Shown: positions 44,189 through 57,269, counted from the stretch's first letter. The stretch: 64,000 nt of DNA from Pseudodesulfovibrio alkaliphilus (GCF_009729555.1 NZ_WODC01000002.1:296962-360961), one strand, 5' to 3'. A program made the numbers and translations. Notes: generated by a model not told the origin, from the letters alone.

Positions 44189-44668
44189 ATGTCTCCTGGC
44201 TTCTCGCATATGGACGGCGACGGCAACGCCCGTATGGTGGATGTGTCCGGCAAGAACGATACCCTGCGCAGGGCCATCGTCCGTTGCGAAGTCAGGCTCG
44301 CGCCCCGGACCATGGCCCTGCTGGTGCAAAACGCCCTGCCCAAGGGGGACGTGCTGACCACGGCCAAGATAGCCGGAATCCAGGCCGCCAAGCGTACTGC
44401 GGATCTGATTCCCATGTGTCATCCGCTGCCCATCAGTCTTGTGGATATTCGATTCGTGGTGGACGAGGCCGGAGCGAGGATTGTTGTCGAGTCCGAGGTG
44501 CGGACCACCTACAAGACCGGCGTGGAGATGGAGGCCCTGGTGGGCGCCCAGATGGCCGCCGCCACCATCTACGACATGTGCAAGGCTGTTCAGAAAGACA
44601 TCGTCATCGGCAATTGCCGACTGGTCTTCAAGAGCGGTGGCAAGAGCGGCACCTTCTCCGCCGAGTGA
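44189..44668 (+). CDS. moaC: Cyclic pyranopterin monophosphate synthase
   Basis: Acts with MoaA in the first steps of pterin cofactor synthesis. The 159-residue protein has [20 protein letters not shown] and [30 protein letters not shown], including the catalytic lysine region. I chose the ATG at 44189; a GTG three codons earlier overlaps dnaJ. It supplies the cofactor used by the AOR at 7132-8859. Confidence 0.95.
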   Translation: MSPGFSHMDGDGNARMVDVSGKNDTLRRAIVRCEVRLAPRTMALLVQNALPKGDVLTTAKIAGIQAAKRTADLIPMCHPLPISLVDIRFVVDEAGARIVVESEVRTTYKTGVEMEALVGAQMAAATIYDMCKAVQKDIVIGNCRLVFKSGGKSGTFSAE

Positions 44669-44694
44669 TCCGGTTTTAGCCATCAGGCAAAATT

Positions 44695-44726
44695 AAGGCC
44701 GCTGTCCCGAACGGGGCAGCGGCCTT
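44695..44726. terminator. Bidirectional terminator between moaC and hisF
   Basis: Fourteen base pairs (AAGGCCGCTG...CAGCGGCCTT, one G-U) with a four-base loop. On the minus strand TTAATTTTG follows, which makes it strong for hisF; on the plus strand the U-run is poor. Confidence 0.85.
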
Positions 44727-44747
44727 CTCGCGTCAGGAACATTGACC

Positions 44748-45527
44748 CTACCAGACAGAGCGGGTCTGTACGCCTGCTTCAGCCATGTGTTTTTTGAGGT
44801 CCGCGATGGTGTATTCGCCATAGTGGACGATGGATGCGATGAGGGCGGCCGTGGCCCTGCCCCTGGTCACGGCTTCCACCATGTGCTGTGGCGAGCCCGC
44901 ACCGCCCGAGGCGATGACCGGAATGGTCACGGCTTCGGCCACCATCCGGGTCAATTCGATGTCATAGCCGTTCTTCGTGCCGTCAGCGTCAATGGAGTTG
45001 AGGCAGATTTCGCCTGCGCCCAGGGCCTCGCCGGTCCTGGCCCATTCAAGGGCATCCATGCCCATGTACTTGCGGCCGCCGTGAATGACCACCTCGAAAC
45101 CCGAAGGGATGGTTTCGGACTTCTCGACCCGCTTCACATCCATGCCAAGGACGATGCACTGGGAGCCGAAGCGGGCCGCGCCTTCGCTGATGATGTCCGG
45201 GTTTTTGACCGCCCCGGAGTTGACCGAGACCTTTTCGGCACCGGCCACGAGTACGTCGCGCATGTCGCCTACGGTGTTGATGCCGCCGCCAACGGAGAAG
45301 GGGATGAATATCTGCGAGGCCACCTGTTCGACCACATCAAGGAATATCCCACGCGCTTCGTGGGAGGCAGTGATGTCGTAGAAGACGATCTCGTCCGCGC
45401 CTTCCTCGTAGTATTTCCGCGCCGTCTCCACGGGATCGCCGATATCCACGTTGCCTTCGAACCTGACGCCTTTGGTCAGGCGTCCGTTGCGCACGTCCAG
45501 ACAGGGGATGACCCGTTTACTGAGCAT
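44748..45527 (-). CDS. hisF: Imidazole glycerol phosphate synthase, HisF subunit
   Basis: Cyclase subunit of histidine synthesis, a beta-barrel of 259 residues. The catalytic aspartates are in CLDVRNGR (D11) and [16 protein letters not shown] and [10 protein letters not shown] are the two phosphate-binding loops. I chose the ATG at 45527 because GGAGG lies upstream; the longer open frame is a shadow of hisH. It overlaps hisH by 11 bases. Confidence 0.96.
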   Translation of the reverse strand: MLSKRVIPCLDVRNGRLTKGVRFEGNVDIGDPVETARKYYEEGADEIVFYDITASHEARGIFLDVVEQVASQIFIPFSVGGGINTVGDMRDVLVAGAEKVSVNSGAVKNPDIISEGAARFGSQCIVLGMDVKRVEKSETIPSGFEVVIHGGRKYMGMDALEWARTGEALGAGEICLNSIDADGTKNGYDIELTRMVAEAVTIPVIASGGAGSPQHMVEAVTRGRATAALIASIVHYGEYTIADLKKHMAEAGVQTRSVW

Positions 45528-46158
45528 CGGCGGCCTCCTGGCAGAAGGTGTTGAAATTCCTGAGCAACTTAAGGCCTGGGCGTCCGCTTTTTTCAGGATG
45601 GAATTGCACCGCCCAGAGTCCACGGCGGCCATGCACAGAGCAGAAGTCGATGCCGTAGCGGGTGGTGCCGATGACGTATTCCTCCCTTGGGGCCGGGTAG
45701 TAGCTGTGGACGAAGTAGAAGTCCGCGTCCGGGTCAATGCCGGCGAACAGCTCACACTCCTGCCTAAGCTCCACCTGGTTCCACCCCATGTGGGGAACGC
45801 GGATGGGCACGTTTTCATAATCGGTCCAGGAGGGGTTGAAAAGGCGGCATTCTCCCGGAATGATCTTGAGGGCGCGAGTGTCGTTTTCTTCACTGTAGTC
45901 AAGAAGGATCTGGCAGCCGACGCAGATGCCGAGTACGGGCTTGTTTTGCCAGATGAGGCTTTTGATGACCTCGTCAAGACCTGCCGAATGCAGTTCATCC
46001 ATGGCCTGACCGGCAGCTCCTACACCGGGAAAGATGATTCCCTGTGCAGCGTTCAATAACTCCGGGTCATTGGTGATCCGGTTGGGAATGTCCAGGTGTT
46101 CAAGCGCCCGGTGAACGCTGGTCTGGTTTCCCGCCTTGTAGTCAAATATGGCGAGCAT
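45517..46158 (-). CDS. hisH: Imidazole glycerol phosphate synthase, HisH subunit
   Basis: Glutaminase subunit of 213 residues that feeds ammonia to HisF. The catalytic cysteine is in GICVGCQ near residue 82, the His-Glu pair in QFHPEKSG, and the oxyanion segment is [13 protein letters not shown] at 46158 with GGAGGGA upstream. Other his genes are not in the window. Confidence 0.95.
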   Translation of the reverse strand: MLAIFDYKAGNQTSVHRALEHLDIPNRITNDPELLNAAQGIIFPGVGAAGQAMDELHSAGLDEVIKSLIWQNKPVLGICVGCQILLDYSEENDTRALKIIPGECRLFNPSWTDYENVPIRVPHMGWNQVELRQECELFAGIDPDADFYFVHSYYPAPREEYVIGTTRYGIDFCSVHGRRGLWAVQFHPEKSGRPGLKLLRNFNTFCQEAADAQ

Positions 46159-46404
46159 TCGTCCCTCCGCTGGGTTTCGTTCACTACTGCGACTAGTAAA
46201 AAACGCATCGGATAACAAGGGGTTTTTTCTTGTTGACCATTATTATCGAGCCGCAGAAAAGAGAGGGGAAAAGAGGGTGTTATCCTGGTGCCGGGTGTGC
46301 GGGCCATGGCGGTCGATGCAGGGCGATGGTTCCCGTACAAAAGCGATGCAGGGGATCATCGGGGTGAAGACGCGCCTGGCGTCGTCGTCTGGCCGGGAGC
46401 TGGA

Positions 46405-47187
46405 CTATCGGGCGAGTATTTTCAGCAACAGGTCGCCCTTGAGGGGGCCGAGCTTGCGCCCAAGGCCCTTGAGCCTGATAGGGCGGCCGACCATGAAGTC
46501 GCGGGGCAGTGTGACTTCAATGGTTTTGGGACCGTCCGAAAAAGTCTGTTCCACGGAAATGCGTACCTTGCGGCCAGGAATGAGGGTGGATGCCGGAAAA
46601 AAAACGGTCTGCTCGTGATCCATCTGTCCCTTGAACCAGGATTTGACCGTTTCACCGAATCCACGGGCGAGGTCGAGGCTCAGGGTACGGTTGCCGAAGT
46701 GCAGTTGCAATTTGCGTTTTTTCAGTTCCAACGGCCCCTTGTAGCCGGGGCGCTCCTTTCTTATCTGGCTGTAGATGTCCTCGAAAACCTTGCGGGCAAA
46801 GGGGTCGCCCAGGATGGTCCGAAGAACTTCCTCTTCCTTGTAATAAAACTGCTGGTGCCTGGAGCGGGTCGAGTTGGCCTCTGGCGGCGGCTTGGGTTTT
46901 TGGCGCTGCTGCCTGGAATAGGCGCGAGCTCCCTGGGAGCGGCTTGTAGTCGGTTTCTCGGCCCGTTGGTTGGTGCTATGGGCCGTAGCGTTTCCGTTGG
47001 TCTCCTCAAGCAGCTTCCGGGCAGTCACATACGCTTCGTTGACCTCGCGAAAGCGTTCGTTCGCGCCGGGTTCGGAACTGATGTCCGGATGATACTGGAA
47101 GGCAAGGCGGCGAAAGGAGGATTTGACCGCGTCAAGGTCCGCGCCCGTATCGAGTCGGAGTATCCGGTAGCATTCCTGAAGGGTCAT
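46405..47187 (-). CDS. J-domain protein with a DnaJ-C-like tail
   Basis: A 260-residue protein with a J domain at residues 3-60 (HPD in YHPDISSEPGANERF), a basic low-complexity linker (about residues 70-110) and a C-terminal part in which RPIRLKGLG and LKGDLLLKI resemble the substrate-binding barrel of DnaJ. The zinc repeats are absent. It is probably a DnaK co-chaperone for specific clients. Confidence 0.8.
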   Translation of the reverse strand: MTLQECYRILRLDTGADLDAVKSSFRRLAFQYHPDISSEPGANERFREVNEAYVTARKLLEETNGNATAHSTNQRAEKPTTSRSQGARAYSRQQRQKPKPPPEANSTRSRHQQFYYKEEEVLRTILGDPFARKVFEDIYSQIRKERPGYKGPLELKKRKLQLHFGNRTLSLDLARGFGETVKSWFKGQMDHEQTVFFPASTLIPGRKVRISVEQTFSDGPKTIEVTLPRDFMVGRPIRLKGLGRKLGPLKGDLLLKILAR

Positions 47188-47203
47188 GGCGGCCTCGGTT
47201 GAA

Positions 47204-47641
47204 TCAGTCGTCGCAGATCAAGGCGTTGGGCGATGTGTCGGGATCATACCGCAAAAGACCCTTGTCGTGCAAATAGCGTCTGCCTTGGCGCACAAATTCG
47301 GCGTGGCCCGCATCCGCGTTGATCCCCGGGCAATACTCCTGGATCATTTTCCAACTCGTTTCGTCCACGAGGTTGCCGCGGAAATAGGGCCAGGCCCGGC
47401 AGATGTCCGGCCTGCCGGGGTGCACCCCGCACCCTTGGTCAAAGAAGACGCAATAGCCGTCGTCACCGCAAATCAGGTGGATCTTGCCGCAGCGCTCCCG
47501 TGTGTAGCGACGTACCAGTTCGTCCTGGTCGATGCCCAGATGGTCGGCCAGCCGCTCCCGGTCAGTGTCGGTGAGCACGATGCCGCCCTCTCCCTGGCAG
47601 CAATGGCCGCACATGCGGCATTCGAAAGCCGTCTCGCTCAC
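47204..47641 (-). CDS. YkgJ-family cysteine-cluster protein
   Basis: A 145-residue protein of the zinc- or iron-chelating UPF0153 type. It opens with FECRMCGHCCQGEGGI, and further cysteines appear in CVFFDQGCGVHPGRPDICRAWPYF. Members bind Fe-S clusters or zinc; the role is unknown. It overlaps the CoA-binding gene by four bases. Confidence 0.85.
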   Translation of the reverse strand: MSETAFECRMCGHCCQGEGGIVLTDTDRERLADHLGIDQDELVRRYTRERCGKIHLICGDDGYCVFFDQGCGVHPGRPDICRAWPYFRGNLVDETSWKMIQEYCPGINADAGHAEFVRQGRRYLHDKGLLRYDPDTSPNALICDD

Positions 47642-48057
47642 GGCCGTACCCCGAGACGGGAGAGTTCCACCTTGAGGCAGCGGTCCTCAATCACCTGGAT
47701 GGGATATCCCGCCAGCAGTTGGCGCGCCTCGGGGCTGAATACCCCGGCCTGCATCCAGAAGAACCGGGGCAGGGTCTTCATCTCAAGCACCTCGCGGGCA
47801 TGGCCCGGACAGAACTGGGCATTGCGGAAGAGGTCGACCACGTCCACGGGCACGGGAATGTCCGTGACGCTTCTGTAGGTTTCAAGGCCCCAGATGTTGT
47901 CGCGGACCGGGTGCACGGGAATGACGGTAAAGCCCATTTCGATCATCTCGCGGCCCACGCCGTCCACGGGGCGGCCCGGCTTGTCCACGGCGCCGATCAC
48001 TGCGATGGTCTTGACCTCTCGCAGTTGGGCGGCTAGTTCTTTTTCGTTGATCAGCAT
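47638..48057 (-). CDS. CoA-binding domain protein
   Basis: A 139-residue Rossmann-fold protein of the YccU type. The nucleotide site is AVIGAVDKPGRPVDGVG near residue 20 and the sequence ends ELSRLGVRP. It would bind CoA but has no catalytic domain. I chose the ATG at 48057 with GAGGAA upstream. Confidence 0.85.
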   Translation of the reverse strand: MLINEKELAAQLREVKTIAVIGAVDKPGRPVDGVGREMIEMGFTVIPVHPVRDNIWGLETYRSVTDIPVPVDVVDLFRNAQFCPGHAREVLEMKTLPRFFWMQAGVFSPEARQLLAGYPIQVIEDRCLKVELSRLGVRP

Positions 48058-48134
48058 GTCGCGTTCCTCGCTTGGGAACGTCCTTTTACAGCAATCCACC
48101 CTCATTGCCTAGTCGTTATCGCGCAAGGAGCTCC

Positions 48135-49358
48135 ATGTTCGAACCCATTGCCCGCATTCCGGCCGAGGAACTCGCCCGCCGCCATGCCTCCCTGAGGCGT
48201 CATCTTCAGAGCGTGGCCCCTGCTGCCGGCGGAATCCTCGTTTTTTCACGTCTCAACATCTATTACCTCACGGGCACATGCGGTCAGGGCGTATTATGGC
48301 TCCCCCTGGAGGGCGAGCCCGTCCTCATGCTGCGCAAGGGCGCGAGCCGCGCCCGTATTGAGGCAGGGATCGGGTGCATAGCTTCCTTCAAGTCCTACTC
48401 CGAGCTGCCCGGTCTGTGCGCCGAGGCGGGTAGCCCCATGACCAGGACAGTGGCCGCGGTCATGGCCGGGTTGACCTGGCAGTTGGGCACCATGCTTGCG
48501 GCCAAACTCAAGGACCACGCTCTGGTGGCCGGCGATCACGCCGTAGCTCTGACCAGGATGGTCAAGTCCGGCTTTGAGTTGGACATCATGCGCCGTTGCG
48601 GCGAGAAACACCATCGCTGCCTGTATGACATCCTTCCCGGCAGAATCTGTCCGGGCATGACCGAGCGGGAGATCGCCCACAAGGCCTGGGAAGTCTTTTT
48701 CGAGGAAGGGCACATGGGCATCCTGCGCATGCAGGCCCATGGCGAGGAGTGCTTCCTCGGTCATGTCTCTGCCGGGGATTCCGGCAATTATCCCAGCGCC
48801 TTCAACGGCCCGCTGGGGCTGCGCGGCGAGCACCCTGCGGCAATGGTCATGGGCAACGCGGCCAAGGTCTGGCGGCCGGGCCAGCCGCTGATGCTCGACA
48901 TCGGTTTTCAGATTGAGGGCTACCATACGGACAAGACCCAGGCCTATTTCGCCGGACCTGAGTCGGCCATGTCCGATGACATCCGCCGGTCTCACGATTT
49001 CTGCATCGAGGTCCAGGAGTGGGTGTGCGACAACGCCAAACCCGGCACGACCCCGGCCGAACTCTATGCGGGCAGCCTTGAGATGGCCAGGCGGCGAGGA
49101 TTCGCCGAAGGGTTCATGGGGCTTGACGACAACCAAGTGCCCTTCATCGGCCACGGCATCGGCCTGACCATCGATGAGTTCCCGGCCATAGCCGCGGGCT
49201 TTGACCTGCCCCTTGAGCCCGGCATGACCCTGGCCGTGGAACCAAAGCAGGGGATTCGCGACGTGGCCATGGTCGGGGTGGAGAACACCTTTGAAATCAC
49301 GGAAAACGGGGCGCGTTGCATCTCCGGCGACAGCTATCGCATGCTCTGCGTGGAATGA
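48135..49358 (+). CDS. M24 family Xaa-Pro-type metallopeptidase
   Basis: A 407-residue protein with a creatinase N-terminal domain and a C-terminal pita-bread metallopeptidase domain. The five metal ligands are visible: two Asp in MLDIGF and YHTDKTQ, His in IGHGIGLTIDE, and two Glu in AVEPKQG and VGVENTFE. That fits an active aminopeptidase P or prolidase. I chose the ATG at 48135 with AAGGAG upstream. Confidence 0.88.
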   Translation: MFEPIARIPAEELARRHASLRRHLQSVAPAAGGILVFSRLNIYYLTGTCGQGVLWLPLEGEPVLMLRKGASRARIEAGIGCIASFKSYSELPGLCAEAGSPMTRTVAAVMAGLTWQLGTMLAAKLKDHALVAGDHAVALTRMVKSGFELDIMRRCGEKHHRCLYDILPGRICPGMTEREIAHKAWEVFFEEGHMGILRMQAHGEECFLGHVSAGDSGNYPSAFNGPLGLRGEHPAAMVMGNAAKVWRPGQPLMLDIGFQIEGYHTDKTQAYFAGPESAMSDDIRRSHDFCIEVQEWVCDNAKPGTTPAELYAGSLEMARRRGFAEGFMGLDDNQVPFIGHGIGLTIDEFPAIAAGFDLPLEPGMTLAVEPKQGIRDVAMVGVENTFEITENGARCISGDSYRMLCVE

Positions 49359-49384
49359 TGCCGCACTTGAAGTGAGACCAGGAA

Positions 49385-49419
49385 AAAGCCGGGGCGCGAT
49401 GTTTTCGCGTCCCGGCTTT
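49385..49419. terminator. Bidirectional terminator between two convergent genes
   Basis: A 15-base-pair stem (AAAGCCGGGGCGCGA with TCGCGTCCCGGCTTT, one G-U) around TGTTT. The flanking A and T runs serve both directions, separating the M24 peptidase and alcohol dehydrogenase genes. Confidence 0.85.
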
Positions 49420-49458
49420 CTGTTATGCCGTTTATTCAGGTCTGTGCCCGAAACGCCT

Positions 49459-50655
49459 TTATTCGTAGGCCGCCTCGAAGATGGCTATCACATCATCCAT
49501 GGACATGGAGACCGGGGTAATGTCGAAGAGTGCGCCCATGGTGGTCAGGGCCGTTTCGGCCAGGGCCGGAATTTCGGCGCGGGTGACGCCGTAGGCCGAG
49601 AGCTTCTCGTCGCCGAGCCCCACGGCCTCTATGAGGGCGTCAAGGGCGTCGAGGAAAGCCACGCCGGGCACGTCCTCGTCCAGGTCTTCGGCCAGGGTGT
49701 CGCCCATGGCTAGGGCGAGGTCGCCCAACCTGTCCACGCCCCTGGCGGCCAGGAAGCCGAAGTACGCCTTGGAGATCATGACCAGTCCGGCTCCGTGGGG
49801 CATGTTCGGGTGATGGGCGGACAGGGCGTGTTCAAGGGAGTGCTGGGAAATACAGCTGGAATAGGATTCGCATAGTCCGGCTGCCGTGCTGGCCCAGGCC
49901 ATGACCGTGCGCACCTCAAGGTCGTCGCCGTTGACCACGGCCTCGGGCAGGGTGTGGGCGATAAGATGGACGGCCTCAAGGGCGAGCATGTCGCTGGCAG
50001 GCTGACGGCACGTGGCCAGATACGCCTCACAGGCGTGGAAGAATGCGTCCATGCCCGTGTAGGCAGTCTGTTTGGGAGGCACGGAGAGCATCAGCTTCGG
50101 ATCCACAATGGACAGATGCGGAAAGGTGGAGTCGTCGCCCCAGCCGATTTTTTCTCCGGTTTTCGAGCCTGATTTGCTGACCACGAGCCAGGGATCGGCT
50201 TCGGTGCCGGTACCGGCCGTGGTAGGTATGGCGACGATGGGCAGAGCGGGGCGCTCGGGCGTCTGTCCGCCTCCGGTGCCGGAGCGCATGTAGTCCCATA
50301 ACTTGCCAGGATTGCCGGCCATCAGCGCGATGGCCTTGGCCGCGTCGATGGTGGAGCCGCCGCCAAGGCCAACCAGGAAGTCCACGCCCTGTTCGCGGCA
50401 GATGGCCGCGGCCTCGTCCACGCTGTCGGATTCCGGGTTGGGTCTGATTCTGTCGTAGACGATGGTTTGCACGTCCTGGGCCGAGAGCATCGACTGGACC
50501 CTGGAAAGATAGCCGTGCCGGATCATGGCTCCGGACTCGCCGATGACCACCATGGCCTTGTTTCCTTTTGGGAGGTGCGGGGTTTCGGCCAGGGTGTTCA
50601 GCGTGTCAGGGCCGAAGACCAGTCGGGTCGGCATGTAATACTGGAAGTTGAGCAT
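49459..50655 (-). CDS. Iron-containing alcohol dehydrogenase
   Basis: A 398-residue enzyme oxidising alcohols or reducing aldehydes with NAD(P). GGGSTIDAAKAIA is the nucleotide-binding loop near residue 95, TAGTGTEAD follows, and metal ligands are in GMDAFFHACEAY and SLEHALSAHHPNMPHG. The substrate is unknown; this family includes butanol, ethanol and propanediol enzymes. ATG at 50655 with AGGAG upstream. Confidence 0.88.
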   Translation of the reverse strand: MLNFQYYMPTRLVFGPDTLNTLAETPHLPKGNKAMVVIGESGAMIRHGYLSRVQSMLSAQDVQTIVYDRIRPNPESDSVDEAAAICREQGVDFLVGLGGGSTIDAAKAIALMAGNPGKLWDYMRSGTGGGQTPERPALPIVAIPTTAGTGTEADPWLVVSKSGSKTGEKIGWGDDSTFPHLSIVDPKLMLSVPPKQTAYTGMDAFFHACEAYLATCRQPASDMLALEAVHLIAHTLPEAVVNGDDLEVRTVMAWASTAAGLCESYSSCISQHSLEHALSAHHPNMPHGAGLVMISKAYFGFLAARGVDRLGDLALAMGDTLAEDLDEDVPGVAFLDALDALIEAVGLGDEKLSAYGVTRAEIPALAETALTTMGALFDITPVSMSMDDVIAIFEAAYE

Positions 50656-50681
50656 GATTGTCTCCTGTTGGTTGCGAAGGG

Positions 50682-52529
50682 CTACTTCTCCCACGATCCC
50701 ATTATGTTTTCAAGTTGGGATCGGGTGTAGAGATCGCGCAGCACCAGGGGCGTCATTCCGGCTTCGCCGGGCGGGAAAAGGGCGGCTGCCGGGATGCTCA
50801 TGCTGCCCAGGGCGCGGAGCAGGGCCTCGCCCTCCACGTTGCGCCCGGTCAGATCCACCTTGATGAAGGCGATGTCGTGCCCGCGCTTCCATCTGGTCAC
50901 GTTTTGCGGGGTGAGAACCGTGGCTTCGAGCACCTTGCAGGTGGGGCACCAGTCGGCCGTGAAGGAGATGAATATGCGCTCCTGGCCGATGCGTTTGTGC
51001 AGCGAAACCGGATCAAAGGGTTCCCATGCGGATTCACTGACCCGGTCCGGTCCGGTCCAGATGATCATGGCCGCCACCAGGGCGAGGCTGGCCGTGCGCA
51101 AGGCCCATCTGGCCGAAGGCCGGGCAAAGCGTGTGCGAACCCACAGCCAGCCTCCGAGCGCCATGGCCCAAAGCGGTGCGAGCACACGCAGGACAGTGTC
51201 GCCCAGGGCGATCCCCGTCAGATAGACGGCCGTGCCCACCAGGAAGAAGGCGATGCCCTTTTCGACATATTCGATCCAGGGGCCGGAGCGGGGCAGGAAG
51301 CGGGAAAGGCGAGGATTGGCGACCAGCAAGAGGTAGGGAAAGGCCATGCCAAGACCGATGGAGGCGAAGACCGCGAAAATGACGCCTCCCCCCTGAATCA
51401 GCGACCAGCCGAGTACGCCACCCAGAAAGGGGCCGCTGCAAGGGGTGGCCAAGAGAGTGGCCAGGTTGCCGGTGAAGAAAGCCTGGATGCGCGGGCTCCT
51501 GCTCTTGATGCCGAATTTCAGGTCGATGACTGGCAGATGGTAGAGGCCGAAGAGGCTTAAGGACAGGGCCAGGATCAGTCCTGCTGCGGTCAGCACCAGC
51601 CATCGGTTCTGGAAGAGCGCTCCCCAGGCCTGTCCCGTGACCCCGAGCGCGGCGGCCAGGACCATGAAGAAAGTTATCACTCCCAGGGCGAAGAAGGCGT
51701 TGTGCTCGCGAAAGGCGCGGATGCGCTCTGCTTCCGTGTCGATGCTTGAGGAATTGAGCAGGGCCGAGAGCTTGAGACTGACCACGGGCAGGACGCAGGG
51801 CATGATGTTGAGGATCAGGCCGGCCAGAAGCCCCATGAGAATGGCAGAAAGCAGGCTTGATACTTCAAGAGCCGGTTGCAGATAGGTTGGCGAGAAACTC
51901 CACTGCACCAGTGTTTCTGCATCATCGTTCTCGGGCGTCGCGGGCAGGGCGCTGTTGGCAGCACTGCCGGATTCGGCCAGTGTCCTGAAGGTCGGCCACC
52001 AGGGCTGGTCCTCGGCTGCGGGGAAGGGCCCGGTTTCAGGGCCGTCGTGGGAGAGGTTGCGCCGGTAAGGCACGCATTTGGTCGGGTGGCAAAGCAGCAG
52101 CTCAAGCTGCATGACGACTGGAAAGGGCTCTGTGCTGGCGGCCGGGACGCCCGAAAAGAGCAGGGTGCCGCTTTCGTAGGCGTTGATAATGACCGAAGGG
52201 TCGAAGGCGTCGGGCTTGGCCTTGCCGATCGGATACAGGGAGACCAGGGGCAGAGTGTCCCCCGTGGTCCCGGACAGGATGGTGGGCTTGCCCATGCCGC
52301 CGGGTACGTTGGCGTAGGTGTACCATTCGGGCTCCATGTCCAGGCTGACGGTCAGCACATGGGACAAGTCGAGTCCCAGTTGTCTGCGGGAGTCATCGGA
52401 GAGGGTGAAAACCTGGATTCCCGGCTCAATGGGCAGTGTTCTCGGCGCAGCCAGTGAGGGTCGGCTCCCGGCGGCGAGAATCAGCAAAATGAGGGAAAAA
52501 AGGATTGAGAATCGTTTGGTTAGCTGCAT
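50682..52529 (-). CDS. dsbD: Thiol:disulfide interchange protein DsbD
   Basis: Moves electrons from cytoplasmic thioredoxin to periplasmic disulfide isomerases and cytochrome maturation. The 615-residue protein has a signal peptide, an N-terminal periplasmic domain with cysteines in LLCHPTKCVPYR, eight membrane helices with the reactive cysteines in IMPCVLP and ATPCSGP, and a C-terminal thioredoxin domain with WCPTC. All three redox pairs are intact. Useful for the many c-type cytochromes of this organism. Confidence 0.93.
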   Translation of the reverse strand: MQLTKRFSILFSLILLILAAGSRPSLAAPRTLPIEPGIQVFTLSDDSRRQLGLDLSHVLTVSLDMEPEWYTYANVPGGMGKPTILSGTTGDTLPLVSLYPIGKAKPDAFDPSVIINAYESGTLLFSGVPAASTEPFPVVMQLELLLCHPTKCVPYRRNLSHDGPETGPFPAAEDQPWWPTFRTLAESGSAANSALPATPENDDAETLVQWSFSPTYLQPALEVSSLLSAILMGLLAGLILNIMPCVLPVVSLKLSALLNSSSIDTEAERIRAFREHNAFFALGVITFFMVLAAALGVTGQAWGALFQNRWLVLTAAGLILALSLSLFGLYHLPVIDLKFGIKSRSPRIQAFFTGNLATLLATPCSGPFLGGVLGWSLIQGGGVIFAVFASIGLGMAFPYLLLVANPRLSRFLPRSGPWIEYVEKGIAFFLVGTAVYLTGIALGDTVLRVLAPLWAMALGGWLWVRTRFARPSARWALRTASLALVAAMIIWTGPDRVSESAWEPFDPVSLHKRIGQERIFISFTADWCPTCKVLEATVLTPQNVTRWKRGHDIAFIKVDLTGRNVEGEALLRALGSMSIPAAALFPPGEAGMTPLVLRDLYTRSQLENIMGSWEK

Positions 52530-52564
52530 CGGTTTCCTATGGAAAAAAAGATGGGATTTAATTG

Positions 52565-52593
52565 TTGACAAATGCTGGCCCGGCTTATAGTTA
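52565..52593 (+). promoter_or_regulatory. Promoter of tRNA-Lys
   Basis: TTGACA (52565-52570), then TAGTTA after 17 bases or TATAGT after 15, about 37-39 bases before the mature tRNA. Confidence 0.65.
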
Positions 52594-52629
52594 TTCTCTC
52601 CGTTGCGCGGGAACAGCGCAGCCCGAAGT

Positions 52630-52705
52630 GGGTCACTAGCTCAACTGGCAGAGCAGCGGACTCTTAATCCGGAGGTTCAAGGTTCGATTCCTTGGTGACC
52701 CACCA
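52630..52705 (+). tRNA. tRNA-Lys (anticodon CTT), CCA encoded
   Basis: Seventy-six bases fold as a tRNA with GGGTCAC/GTGACCC acceptor stem, D-arm GCTC/GAGC, anticodon CTT at 52663-52665 after U33, T-loop TTCGATT and encoded CCA. The top pair of the anticodon stem is a G-G mismatch (27-43), which is unusual but does not stop folding. It reads AAG codons. Confidence 0.93.
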
Positions 52706-52716
52706 CTTCGAAATCA

Positions 52717-52742
52717 AAAGCCCGGCCCAGGCCGGGCTTTTT
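52717..52742 (+). terminator. Terminator of tRNA-Lys
   Basis: AAAGCCCGGC (52717-52726) pairs with GCCGGGCTTT (52731-52740) around CCAG and is followed by Ts. It begins 11 bases after the encoded CCA. Confidence 0.9.
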
Positions 52743-52862
52743 CGTGCCCGCAGCAATGCGGCGCACCGATACGGGGTGACTCTCTTGCTTCATTTCCCAC
52801 ATGTACCCGTGACGACGCGGCGTGGCAAGGAAGTGATGCTGTTTTCACTGGTTGCCATGGGA

Positions 52863-52890
52863 AAGGGCCGGAACGAACGCTCCGGCCCTT
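52863..52890 (-). terminator. Terminator of the small cysteine-containing gene
   Basis: A ten-base-pair AAGGGCCGGA/TCCGGCCCTT stem with an eight-base loop; on the minus strand it is followed by TTTCCC. It serves the gene ending at 52938. Confidence 0.6.
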
Positions 52891-52937
52891 GTGGACGCAT
52901 CCCCTGGCCGGGGGCGTCGTCTTTGGTGGCCGTTCGT

Positions 52938-53300
52938 CTATCCTCCGAACCAGCCGGGGCTGATGACCTGAAGGGCCTTTGTGTAGTGGGTCCGCATATT
53001 TTCGAGCTTGCTGCCGATCATCTTTTCCTGTTCGCCAAGGTTTGTCGGGCAGGTCTGCTGCATTTGTTCGGCCACTGCCTCGATCTCGCGTACCGTGGAT
53101 TTGAGGAGGTTGATGGTGTCGGTCAGATCACCGGACGGCTCTGCCACGAGGACATCGTAGAGCCTGGCTTTCCAGCTGTTCAGTTCCATTTCGAGCCCCT
53201 TGCAGTAGTTGGCCACGGCCGCTTTCTTTCCTGCCTCGTCGGCGCAGCCGTCTATTCCCATGCAACTTGGGCACGGGCCTGGGTAATCCATGTTGGGCAT
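52938..53300 (-). CDS. Small cysteine-containing protein of unknown function
   Basis: A 120-residue protein beginning MPNMDYPGPCPSC, with further cysteines near residues 19 and 33 (DGCADEAG, NYCKG) and one in QQTCPTN. The remainder is helical and soluble, without signal peptide. The cysteine spacing suggests a metal or Fe-S site, unproved. I chose the ATG at 53300 because GGAGGAG lies five bases upstream. No family recognised. Confidence 0.7.
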   Translation of the reverse strand: MPNMDYPGPCPSCMGIDGCADEAGKKAAVANYCKGLEMELNSWKARLYDVLVAEPSGDLTDTINLLKSTVREIEAVAEQMQQTCPTNLGEQEKMIGSKLENMRTHYTKALQVISPGWFGG

Positions 53301-53437
53301 AGTCTCCTCCTGGTTTGGGTTGTCATTGCCTTGATCGTATCCGATTTTCATTTTCCGAGCAGTATAATCTCACTTCAGGAAGGTCCGGGTGGCGGGATTA
53401 TACTCCAGGACGCAAAAAACGCCCACTCAGGACAAAG

Positions 53438-53467
53438 GAAGCGCCCGGAGAAATCTCCGGGCGCTTC
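53438..53467 (-). terminator. Terminator of pyruvate oxidoreductase gene
   Basis: A 13-base-pair stem (GAAGCGCCCGGAG with CTCCGGGCGCTTC) with a four-base loop, followed on the minus strand by CTTTGTCC. It lies 22 bases after the stop codon. Confidence 0.8.
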
Positions 53468-53489
53468 GTGATAACGGGTTTGATGTGCC

Positions 53490-57035
<3,546 letters not shown>

Positions 57036-57069
57036 TCATGCCGTACTCCGAGGCATGCCGGGGAAGCGC

Positions 57070-57100
57070 CTTCGGGACGAGGCCCCGAAGTATATTTTTT
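57070..57100 (+). promoter_or_regulatory. Hairpin with T-run upstream of the MFS-ApbE gene
   Basis: CTTCGGG (57070-57076) pairs with CCCGAAG (57084-57090) and TATATTTTTT follows. On the plus strand it looks like a terminator with no gene in front of it; it may instead belong to the leader of the pyruvate oxidoreductase gene on the other strand. Confidence 0.35.
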
Positions 57101-57269
57101 CGCGCTTTCCGTCTTTTGGGTCAAGCCCTTTCCATGCCGTTGCCCGACCAAACAAGACCGTTCACCAATTGGCAGTGTGAAAACCCTCGAAGGTTCGCAT
57201 GGTCAAGCGGTATGAGTTCTTGCCAATACCCCGTGTTTGGGATCACACTCGCACATTCCCGGGGACCAC

